DNA from: 66-474 sp040388785
Lineage (GTDB): Bacteria; Pseudomonadota; Gammaproteobacteria; Xanthomonadales; Rhodanobacteraceae
Assembly (NCBI GenBank): GCA_040388785.1
Contig: JAZKBD010000011.1
Location: 75,821 to 139,820, forward strand
Direction of reading: 5' to 3'
Length of the DNA: 64,000 nt
Every line of letters starts with the position of its first letter. Within the stretch, counting starts at the first letter, position 1. Below are positions 9,195 through 16,505 of this stretch, in pieces. The notes beneath the pieces were generated by a model, which was not told the DNA's origin, searched no databases, and saw only the letters and a program-made list of their open reading frames with translations. The position numbers were made by a program, and so were the translations under genes.

Positions 9195-10115
9195 ATGGCG
9201 GCTTCAACACTGCGCATCGCCACCCGCAAAAGCCCGCTGGCCCTGTGGCAGGCGGAACACGTCGCGCAACGCCTGCGCGATGCGCACCCGGGTTTGCAGG
9301 TGGAGTTGCTGCCGCTGTCCACGCGCGGTGATGAAGTCTTGGATCGTTCGCTGGCGGTGATCGGCGGCAAGGGCCTGTTCCTCAAGGAACTGGAAATCGC
9401 GATCGCCGAAGGCCGCGCCGATCTTGCGGTGCATTCGCTGAAGGACGTGCCCGCGCAACTCGATCGCGGATTCGAACTGGCCGCGATCCTCGAGCGGGCC
9501 GATGGCGCGGATGCATTCGTCAGCAACGATTTCGCTTCACTCGATGCGTTGCCGCAAGGTGCGCGTGTCGGCACGTCGTCGCTGCGCCGCACGGCGCAAC
9601 TGCGCGCGCGCCGGCCCGACCTCGAAATCGCCGACCTGCGCGGCAACGTCGGCACGCGTTTGGCGAAACTTGACCGCGGCGATTATGCGGCGGTCATCCT
9701 TGCAGTCGCGGGGCTCGATCGATTGGGTTTCGCTGCGCGCATCCGTTCGCGGCTCGCGCCGCCCGGCTGGTTGCCGGCACCCGGACAAGCCGCGATCGCG
9801 GTGGAAACCCGCGCAAGCGATGCGCGCGTGATCGAGCGCGTGAAAGTCCTGGATGATGCGGCCACCCGCCGCAACGTATCCGCGGAACGCGCACTCAACG
9901 CGGCAATGGGCGGCGACTGCACCATGCCGCTGGGCGCGTGGTGCGAGATCGCAGCGGACGGCACGCTGCACCTGCATGGGCTGCTGGGCGACGTGCGCGA
10001 CGGACGCCTGCTGCGCGCTGACGCGTTCGGCGAGGATGTGATCGCGTTGGGTCATGAGGTCGGTGGCCAGTTACGCGACCAAGGCGCGGATGCGCTGCTG
10101 GTTGGTAGGAGGTAA
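9195..10115 (+). CDS. hemC: Hydroxymethylbilane synthase (porphobilinogen deaminase)
   Basis: Protein of 306 residues that condenses four porphobilinogens into hydroxymethylbilane for tetrapyrrole synthesis. The N-terminus LRIATRKSPLALWQAEHV, VHSLKDVPAQL and GTSSLRRTAQL are family hallmarks. The dipyrromethane cofactor cysteine is Cys242 in MGGDCTMPLGA, the same number as in E. coli. The ATG at 9195 gives the conserved N-terminus; longer in-frame starts upstream are not supported. hemD is not downstream. The next gene, after 277 bases, belongs to an unrelated regulatory block. Confidence 0.97.
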   Translation: MAASTLRIATRKSPLALWQAEHVAQRLRDAHPGLQVELLPLSTRGDEVLDRSLAVIGGKGLFLKELEIAIAEGRADLAVHSLKDVPAQLDRGFELAAILERADGADAFVSNDFASLDALPQGARVGTSSLRRTAQLRARRPDLEIADLRGNVGTRLAKLDRGDYAAVILAVAGLDRLGFAARIRSRLAPPGWLPAPGQAAIAVETRASDARVIERVKVLDDAATRRNVSAERALNAAMGGDCTMPLGAWCEIAADGTLHLHGLLGDVRDGRLLRADAFGEDVIALGHEVGGQLRDQGADALLVGRR

Positions 10116-10323
10116 GCCGCAGCCGGCCAAAATTGATCAGCTGAGCCTTCTGCAGAAGCCCGACAACGGTTGTTCGCACGCAACAGAATCCGCTTACCGG
10201 GGGGCTTTGGGATCAAGGCCGAGCTGGTTCGGCATCCAGCGATTCAGCTGAAATATCACATTCGATCATCCAGAGGTTGAGCAAATAGGGATGGGAGGCG
10301 GCCAGAACGGCTCCTGTTTTGCG

Positions 10324-10356
10324 ATGTCCGGATTCGCCCCGTGAAACGTCTATTGA
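10324..10356 (+). promoter_or_regulatory. Predicted ECF (FecI-type) promoter before the sigma gene
   Basis: ATGTCCGGAT (10324-10333) and AACGTCTATTGA (10345-10356) occur 37 bases before the sigma-factor start. The same pair with identical spacing (21 bases start to start) recurs at 11852-11884 before the receptor gene. Conservation of two blocks at fixed spacing before two genes of one FecI/FecR system suggests a -35/-10 pair read by the local sigma factor. The rest of the 10116-10392 gap shows no gene. Confidence 0.6.
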
Positions 10357-10392
10357 ATTGACTGGCAAGGAACATCGAGGCGTCGTAATGGC

Positions 10393-10872
10393 GTGAGCAG
10401 TCTTTCGACCATGTTGCGCAAGGTGCGTGCGGTCGTGGTGCGCAGCGGCGTGGCGCCGCAGGATGCCGACGACGTGGTGCACGAGGCATTCGTGCGTCTG
10501 GAATCCTACGCACGCAAGCAGGAAATCCGCTCGCAAGAGGCGTTCCTGGTGACGGCGGCGGTGAACCTCGGCCGCGATCAGGCGAGGCGTCGTGCGCGCA
10601 TGCCGCTCGACGATGCAGAGTTCGACATCCTCAGCCTCGCCGACGCGGCGCCGCTGCCGGAAGAACAGTTGCTCTCGCAGGAACGCCTGCGCCGCATCGG
10701 GTCCGGCATGCAGCGGCTCGATCCGCAAACGCGGCGTTGCCTGATGGCCAAACGGCTCGACGGCCTGACAGCGGCCGAGATCGCGAGCCAGGAAAACCTG
10801 AGCGTCGCCGCCGTGGAAAAGCGTGTGGCCCGTGCATTGCTGTTCCTGACCCAGTGGATGGGGGAAACATGA
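10393..10872 (+). CDS. ECF sigma factor, FecI-like
   Basis: Protein of 159 residues from a GTG start. Region 2 (DADDVVHEAFVRLESYARK, residues about 26-44) and region 4 (LDPQTRRCLMAKRLDGLTAAEIA and a helix-turn-helix ending VEKRVARALLFL) are present without extra domains, as in FecI-type sigma factors. Its stop overlaps the fecR start (ATGA), a strong sign of translational coupling. It is expected to be held inactive by the adjacent FecR until the TonB receptor binds its ligand, then to transcribe the receptor operon. A later ATG at 10411 is a possible alternative start. Confidence 0.92.
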   Translation: MSSLSTMLRKVRAVVVRSGVAPQDADDVVHEAFVRLESYARKQEIRSQEAFLVTAAVNLGRDQARRRARMPLDDAEFDILSLADAAPLPEEQLLSQERLRRIGSGMQRLDPQTRRCLMAKRLDGLTAAEIASQENLSVAAVEKRVARALLFLTQWMGET

Positions 10873-11837
10873 AACCGACATCTGAAGTGATTGATGAATT
10901 GACCTTGGCCGAAGCCTCCGCATGGTTGACGCGCTTGCAGGATTCCGGGCGCACCGCGTCGGCCGAAGCGGCCTTCAAGGAATGGCTGTCCGCCAGTCCC
11001 GCCCATGCGCGCGCGTTCACGCGCGTCAACGACGTATGGGAATTGATTCCCGGTGCGGCGGCACTGGCGCAGCCGCCACGCACGCTGCGCTATCACCATC
11101 GTCCGCGTCGCGCGCGCACGCCATGGCTTGCTGCGGCGGCCTGTGCGGCGCTGGTGCTGGTGGCCGTGGGCATTGCTCGCGTATTGATTCCGTCGAGCCA
11201 TACGTACCAGACCGCGGTCGGCGAGCAACGGACGGTGATGCTGGAAGACCATACGCGCGTCACGCTCAATACCGATACCCGCCTCGTGGTCGAATACCGC
11301 AAGGGCGAGCGCCACGTGCAGCTCGAACGCGGCGAGGCCTTGTTCCATGTGGCGGAAAATCCGCGTCGGCCCTTCGTGGTGCAAACGGGCGACGCGCAGA
11401 TTGTCGACCTCGGCACCGTATTCGATGTGCGTCAGGATTCGCAGCGCGTCGCGGTGACCTTGCTGGAAGGCAAGGTCTGGATCGGTGCGCAATCCACTTC
11501 GCCCGGACAGCCGGCGCTTTCGACGGTGCTCATGCCGGGCGAGCGATTGACCCTCGGTGTGGATGGCGCACACGTGCTCGATCGTCCGAACCTCCAGGAA
11601 GCCACAGCGTGGCAGCACGGCCAGATCTATTTCGATGACACCACGCTCGCCGATGCAGTAGCCGAATTGAATCGCTACGGTGGGCCGGGAATTCGCATCG
11701 CCGATCCGGCGTTGGATGATTTGCGCGTCTCCGGCGTGTTCTCGGTGCGCGATCCCACCGAATTTGCGGCGGCGATCGCGAGCCTGCACGATCTCAGGAT
11801 CGCGCGTGTGCAACGCACGATCGTGCTGAAGCGTTGA
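10869..11837 (+). CDS. FecR-family transmembrane anti-sigma regulator
   Basis: Protein of 322 residues. The N-terminal cytosolic segment has the DUF4880 pattern (ASAWLTRLQD then FKEWLSASPAHARAF). One membrane helix spans about residues 85-108. The periplasmic FecR domain follows (VGEQRTVMLEDHTRVTLNTD through FDVRQ), and the C-terminus (IYFDDTTLADAVAELNRYGG) resembles the receptor-contacting DUF4974 region. Its start overlaps the sigma-factor stop. It should relay the state of the receptor encoded 76 bases downstream to the sigma factor. Confidence 0.93.
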   Translation: MKPTSEVIDELTLAEASAWLTRLQDSGRTASAEAAFKEWLSASPAHARAFTRVNDVWELIPGAAALAQPPRTLRYHHRPRRARTPWLAAAACAALVLVAVGIARVLIPSSHTYQTAVGEQRTVMLEDHTRVTLNTDTRLVVEYRKGERHVQLERGEALFHVAENPRRPFVVQTGDAQIVDLGTVFDVRQDSQRVAVTLLEGKVWIGAQSTSPGQPALSTVLMPGERLTLGVDGAHVLDRPNLQEATAWQHGQIYFDDTTLADAVAELNRYGGPGIRIADPALDDLRVSGVFSVRDPTEFAAAIASLHDLRIARVQRTIVLKR

Positions 11838-11851
11838 TCGTCGAAACGCCA

Positions 11852-11884
11852 ATGTCCGGATCGCTCGTGGCGAACGTCTACTAA
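11852..11884 (+). promoter_or_regulatory. Predicted ECF (FecI-type) promoter before the TonB receptor
   Basis: ATGTCCGGAT (11852-11861) and AACGTCTACTAA (11873-11884) lie 29 bases before the receptor ATG. They match the site at 10324-10356 in both blocks and in spacing. This suggests that the sigma factor drives its own operon and, separately, the receptor with its downstream genes. Confidence 0.62.
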
Positions 11885-11913
11885 GAGACGTCACTGTCGA
11901 TGGGGGCATATCC

Positions 11914-14900
11914 ATGGCACCAATGAAGCGGGCGTGCGCGGGACTCCTGATGGCTGCACTCGCTGCACCGGTTGCGGTGTATGCGCAAGTCACCTACCCG
12001 TTCAATCTGCCCGCACAGGCACTATCCAAATCATTGCGCCAAGTGGGCAGTCAGGCGCGCATCAACGTGATCTTCGATCCCGCCGCGATTGGCGCCCGCC
12101 AGGCGCCTTCGCTCAAGGGCAGTTACGAGCCGAAGCAGGCGCTTTCGAGATTACTGGCGGGCACTGGATTCACTGCGGAATTTACTGACGCGACCACGGT
12201 GGTGATCAAACCGCGGACCGGACCGACGCCGAATACGCCCGATCGGCCCCAAGAGAGGCGCCCATTGCGTGCTGCCGCCCCGCCCGTGCCGGCCACACTG
12301 GACAAAATCACGGTGCTTGGCTCACTGATTCCGCGCTCGAAGATCGAAACCGCAAGCCCTTTGATCGTCATCACCGCAGGCGACATCAAGAATCGCGGAT
12401 TCTCAAGCGTCGCCGATGCGCTGCAAAACCTGACGGTCAACACCGGCAGCATCAACAACACCGCCATCAACACGGGCGACATCTGGGCGGCGAAGACTGT
12501 CAGTCTGTTCGGCCTCGATCCAAGCTATACCAAGTTCCTGATCGACGGCCGGCCGATGCCGCTGTTCTCACAGGTCGCGCAGACCACGACAGTCGATCAG
12601 CTCTACACCAACTTGAGCGGCATCCCGATTGATCTGGTCGAGCGTATCGAAATCCTGCCGGGCGGGCAGTCATCGCTGTACGGCTCGGACGCGATCGCGG
12701 GGGTGGTCAACATCGTGCTGAAGAAACACGTCAATGTCGCCACGGTCGATGCCCGCTACGGCTGGTATTCGGACGGCGGCGGTCGCGAGCGGATGTTGAG
12801 CTTCACCAACAGTTTTGACATCGGCAAGCTGAACCTGATGGTCGGCGCGCAGGTCAGTGACCAGAAGCCGATGTGGGCGTTTCAGCGTTCCATTACCGCG
12901 CAGAATTTCGCGGGCGGTATCAATCCGCAGCAACCGAATCAGAATGTATACGCACAAGGCCTGTTCTATGGCCTCACTTATTTTCCATCGCAGCCTTCCG
13001 ATTGCAGCAAGCTCGCTGGCCTGTTCGGCGGCAGCGAACGCTATTCTGCCAACTCGTTTGGCGCCGCCTGCGGTTCAACCACCTCCAATGGATACCAGAC
13101 CCTGATCAACAAGGATCAGTCGGCCAGCTTCAGTGTCCACGCGGATTACGCGATCAATGACAGAGTGCAGCTGTACGCCGATTTCCTTGACAATTACGAG
13201 CAGCAGTCGCACCGGGTCGACAATCTCTTCTTTGCCTACATCTTTGATCCCAACCTTTTCGACGAGGTGTTCATCGAGAAGGAATTTGCGCCGGAGGAGA
13301 TTTCAAGCAATCTCGATGATCTGCTTTCGCAGAAGAGTTACGAAAACACATATCAAGGGACGTTCGGCGGCAAAGTGGATTTCGGCCGCGGCTGGAATCT
13401 CGATGTCGCCTTCACGCGCTCCCTGGAAAGTGACGACGATCGCCAGATCGGGCTGCTGGCGAACGATGTGCCCGGCTCATATGGCAGCGTGTTGCTGGGA
13501 CCGTATCTCGGCGACTTCTTCGGGGTGCCGATGTATTCGCCCAACTACAGCCTGCTGGCCAATCCGGTCACGCCCGCGCAGTACGCTTCGTATCTCGGTG
13601 CTGCGTCGATCAACAGCAGCAACCGCAACGACCAGTTGCGCGCCCAGTTGACGCAGACCTCCCTGTTCACTTTGCCGGGCGGTAATGCGGGTCTGGCGAT
13701 CGTCGCGGAAGAAGGTTACGAAACCTGGAAATATCTCCCGTCGCCGTTGCTGACTGCAGGCACGTTGCAAGGAATCGCCTGGAATCCGAGTGATGGTCAT
13801 CGCAGCCGCTATGCCACGGCGGCGGAATTGAATCTGCCTTTGTTCAAGATGCTGACGGTCGACCTGTCTGCGCGCTACGACAGCTACGATGCCGAAGGCG
13901 CGCACTTCAGCCATCCCACGTATGCGCTCGGACTGGAATTTCGTCCAATCCAGACCCTGCTGTTGCGCGGCAAGTACAGCACCTCGTTCAAGGCGCCTTC
14001 GCTGATCGATCAATTCGAAGGCGGCAGCACGGGGCCGGGCTACGTCACCGATTGGGGCAATTGCTACGTTCTCACCGGCAACACCCTGCTCAACATTTCG
14101 AATTGTCCTCCGCAGTTGCAGTATCCGGCCACCGTGGTGCAGGAGAGCAATCCGGCCCTGAATCCGATGACTTCAAAAAATTTCTCCTACGGATTCGTCT
14201 GGGCGCCGGATGCCCACCTGTCGATGAGCCTGGATTACCAGCACATCTCCATCCGCAACGAGGTGTTGAAGGAAAACCCCGACTCGCTGGGGCAGGAGGA
14301 GTTGTACTGCCTGACCGGCACGCTCAGCCAGGATTCGCCGACCTGCCAAGCCGTGGATGCCCAGATCATTCGAGGGCCGGCCACGTCGGATTTTCCGCTC
14401 GGCCCGATCACTGAAGTGGTCACCAAGAAGATCAACATCGCCCACGAGGTGAACAACGCGCTCAATGCGAGCTTCGCGTATCGCACCGATCCCCATGCAT
14501 GGGGATACCTCGATTTCAACTTGGGTTGGACGCGGGTCAAGGCTCACCGCCAGCAGCAGTTTCCCGGCGATCCGGTGATCGACTTTCTCAACAATCCCGG
14601 GTTCAGCACCGAGTTCCAGACCAAGGCCAACGCCTCGCTCACCTGGACCAGGAAAAAGTGGAGCGCGACGCTGTATGGCACCTATTTCGGACCCACGCCG
14701 AACTACATCGCGCAGATGAATGACGGCTACACCGCGCCGTATGCAGGCAAGGTGGCGGCGTGGCGGATCTACAACGCCAGCATCAACTATTCGCCGACGT
14801 TTGCGTGGCAGCTGTCGTTGCGCGTCAACAACATCAAAAACTCGATGCCGCCGCTGGATGTCACCTATCCCGGCTCCACCAATCAGCCATTCAACGTGGG

Positions 14901-14973
14901 CAACTACAACCCGTACGGTCGCGAGCTGTTCGTCGAAGCGCGATACCGGTTCGGCCGCGGCGACAACCACTGA
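11914..14973 (+). CDS. TonB-dependent receptor with N-terminal STN signalling domain
   Basis: Protein of 1019 residues. A signal peptide (to about residue 25, ending AVYAQ) is followed by an STN/secretin-like domain (about 27-105, YPFNLPAQALSKSLRQVGSQ), the part that contacts FecR in transducing receptors. After a Pro/Arg-rich linker comes the plug (ITVLGSLIPRSKIETASPL, later VERIEILPGGQSSLYGSDAI) and a 22-strand-type barrel. Several Cys pairs fall in predicted surface loops (for example near 366-389). The chain ends RYRFGRGDNH, so the usual terminal aromatic residue is followed by six extra residues. The ligand is unknown; the M16 protease and thiol enzymes downstream suggest a peptide or protein. 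Transducing function is inferred from STN plus FecI/FecR. Confidence 0.93.
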   Translation: MAPMKRACAGLLMAALAAPVAVYAQVTYPFNLPAQALSKSLRQVGSQARINVIFDPAAIGARQAPSLKGSYEPKQALSRLLAGTGFTAEFTDATTVVIKPRTGPTPNTPDRPQERRPLRAAAPPVPATLDKITVLGSLIPRSKIETASPLIVITAGDIKNRGFSSVADALQNLTVNTGSINNTAINTGDIWAAKTVSLFGLDPSYTKFLIDGRPMPLFSQVAQTTTVDQLYTNLSGIPIDLVERIEILPGGQSSLYGSDAIAGVVNIVLKKHVNVATVDARYGWYSDGGGRERMLSFTNSFDIGKLNLMVGAQVSDQKPMWAFQRSITAQNFAGGINPQQPNQNVYAQGLFYGLTYFPSQPSDCSKLAGLFGGSERYSANSFGAACGSTTSNGYQTLINKDQSASFSVHADYAINDRVQLYADFLDNYEQQSHRVDNLFFAYIFDPNLFDEVFIEKEFAPEEISSNLDDLLSQKSYENTYQGTFGGKVDFGRGWNLDVAFTRSLESDDDRQIGLLANDVPGSYGSVLLGPYLGDFFGVPMYSPNYSLLANPVTPAQYASYLGAASINSSNRNDQLRAQLTQTSLFTLPGGNAGLAIVAEEGYETWKYLPSPLLTAGTLQGIAWNPSDGHRSRYATAAELNLPLFKMLTVDLSARYDSYDAEGAHFSHPTYALGLEFRPIQTLLLRGKYSTSFKAPSLIDQFEGGSTGPGYVTDWGNCYVLTGNTLLNISNCPPQLQYPATVVQESNPALNPMTSKNFSYGFVWAPDAHLSMSLDYQHISIRNEVLKENPDSLGQEELYCLTGTLSQDSPTCQAVDAQIIRGPATSDFPLGPITEVVTKKINIAHEVNNALNASFAYRTDPHAWGYLDFNLGWTRVKAHRQQQFPGDPVIDFLNNPGFSTEFQTKANASLTWTRKKWSATLYGTYFGPTPNYIAQMNDGYTAPYAGKVAAWRIYNASINYSPTFAWQLSLRVNNIKNSMPPLDVTYPGSTNQPFNVGNYNPYGRELFVEARYRFGRGDNH

Positions 14974-15005
14974 TCCCCGCAACTTCGCTCCAGCCAGGAA
15001 TGACC

Positions 15006-16373
15006 ATGAAACGTTTTCTCCTTTGCATTGCGCTGATCTGCAGCGCGACATGTGGCGCGGTACACGCGCAGACGTCGCTGACCAACATCGATGAGGCACT
15101 CAAGGTTGCGCAGGCGAAGCAATTGCCGGTGTTCATCGACTTCTCGGCAACGTGGTGTCACGACTGCCATGCCATGGACGCGAAGGTGTTGAACGGTAAG
15201 GAATGGGATGCGGAACAAGGTCATTTCGTGCTGGTGCGCAGCGATGCGGACTCGGTGAACGGCAAGGCCTGGATGGACAAGCTCAAGATTCCCGCGTTGC
15301 CGACCTACGTCGTGCTCAATCCCGATGGCAGCGAGCGCGGAACATTGATGGGGTTCATCCCGCGCGCAAAGTTTTATCCCGAGCTCGATCGCATACTGAG
15401 CGGCCAGGATGCACTCACGAAGCTCAAGCAGGATGCCGCGCATGGTTCGGTCGAAGCGACGGTCAAGGTGCTGCGTGCCTATGACGATCGTGATCAGCAA
15501 CAGGACGGACTCACCTGGTACGCCAAGCTGCCAGCTCCGACACGCAAGGCCGTTGCTGGCGACGCAAAGGCAGCGGTGGAACTGGCCATCGTCCAGGCGA
15601 ATGCAGAGAGTCGCAAGGCATGGTTCAGCCAACCAAGACTACCGGCGGCCGAACGAGCCAGCCTCACCAAGGAATGCAGGACCCATGCCCTGCAGGCGAT
15701 GAGGGGCCCGATCGACCTCGACGGCCACTTCCAGATGGCCGGAACACTGCTCGGTTGTGCGACGGAGTTGCCGAAATCCCAGCAAAAGGCGATCGCCGCC
15801 GCGCAGTTGCCGTCCCTGAAAGCGCTCTACGACAGCGAGATTCCGACGGCTGAGTCAGGAACGCTGCGCGATGCCACGTATACATTGGCGTACTACTACA
15901 AGGCGCTGGGGGATAGCTCCGCAGAAAAAACCACCTATGAACGTGCGATCGCCATCGGTCGCAAGGCGTTGAATGACGACCATGCAGGTTTCGACGTCAA
16001 ACGAGACCCTGGCATGGCCGATGTTCTGAGCGAGTTCCTTGACAAGGGCGGTCATGAAGCCGAATACGTCGCTTTGGAGAAAGCACTGGTGGATGCGTAC
16101 CCCGAAAACTATTCATATCAGTCGTTTTATGGAAAAGCATTGCTGAAGCAAGGGAAGGCCGCAGAAGCATTGCCTTATCTCCAGCGCGCGGCGCGTGGAT
16201 CCGAAGGCACGGAAGACCATCTTGGGATTACGTACTCGCTGGCCAAAGCCCTGATTGCGCTCAATCGTCGCCCTGAGGGCGTGAAGCTGTTCAATGAAGC
16301 GCTGGAGCAGGGACGGAAGCAGTTTCCGGAAATGACCAAGCTCGAAGTCGCAGCATCGCGCATGAAGCTCTGA
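15006..16373 (+). CDS. Periplasmic thioredoxin-like protein with TPR-type C-terminal half
   Basis: Protein of 455 residues with a Sec signal peptide (MKRFLLCIALICSATCGAVHA). The thioredoxin fold at about residues 25-135 has the redox motif WCHDC (Cys51/Cys54) and the cis-proline region KIPALPTYVVLNPDG. The C-terminal two thirds is helical, with TPR-like repeats best seen at the end (FYGKALLKQGKAAEALPYLQ, then LAKALIALNRRPEGVKLFNEAL). An ATG at 15000 adds two residues; 15006 is better spaced from AGGA. It starts 32 bases after the receptor. Together with DsbD downstream it is probably a periplasmic disulfide reductase, with the TPRs docking a partner or substrate; that role is an inference. 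Confidence 0.82.
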   Translation: MKRFLLCIALICSATCGAVHAQTSLTNIDEALKVAQAKQLPVFIDFSATWCHDCHAMDAKVLNGKEWDAEQGHFVLVRSDADSVNGKAWMDKLKIPALPTYVVLNPDGSERGTLMGFIPRAKFYPELDRILSGQDALTKLKQDAAHGSVEATVKVLRAYDDRDQQQDGLTWYAKLPAPTRKAVAGDAKAAVELAIVQANAESRKAWFSQPRLPAAERASLTKECRTHALQAMRGPIDLDGHFQMAGTLLGCATELPKSQQKAIAAAQLPSLKALYDSEIPTAESGTLRDATYTLAYYYKALGDSSAEKTTYERAIAIGRKALNDDHAGFDVKRDPGMADVLSEFLDKGGHEAEYVALEKALVDAYPENYSYQSFYGKALLKQGKAAEALPYLQRAARGSEGTEDHLGITYSLAKALIALNRRPEGVKLFNEALEQGRKQFPEMTKLEVAASRMKL

Positions 16374-16505
16374 TGCTGTGCTTCTGCGTGCTGCATTGAC
16401 TATCGACGCACTTAAGCATTCGAAGCGCTGTGGCCGTATCCGCGGACCAGATCGACGGATCGGCATGTCCGCATTCCTTTAATAATCCTTCGAAAAGGCA
16501 TCCTT

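Noticed and set aside
10213..10923. Minus-strand frame opposite the ECF sigma gene
   Set aside because: It overlaps the sigma factor, the FecR start and the predicted promoter, and the translation shows only shadow composition.
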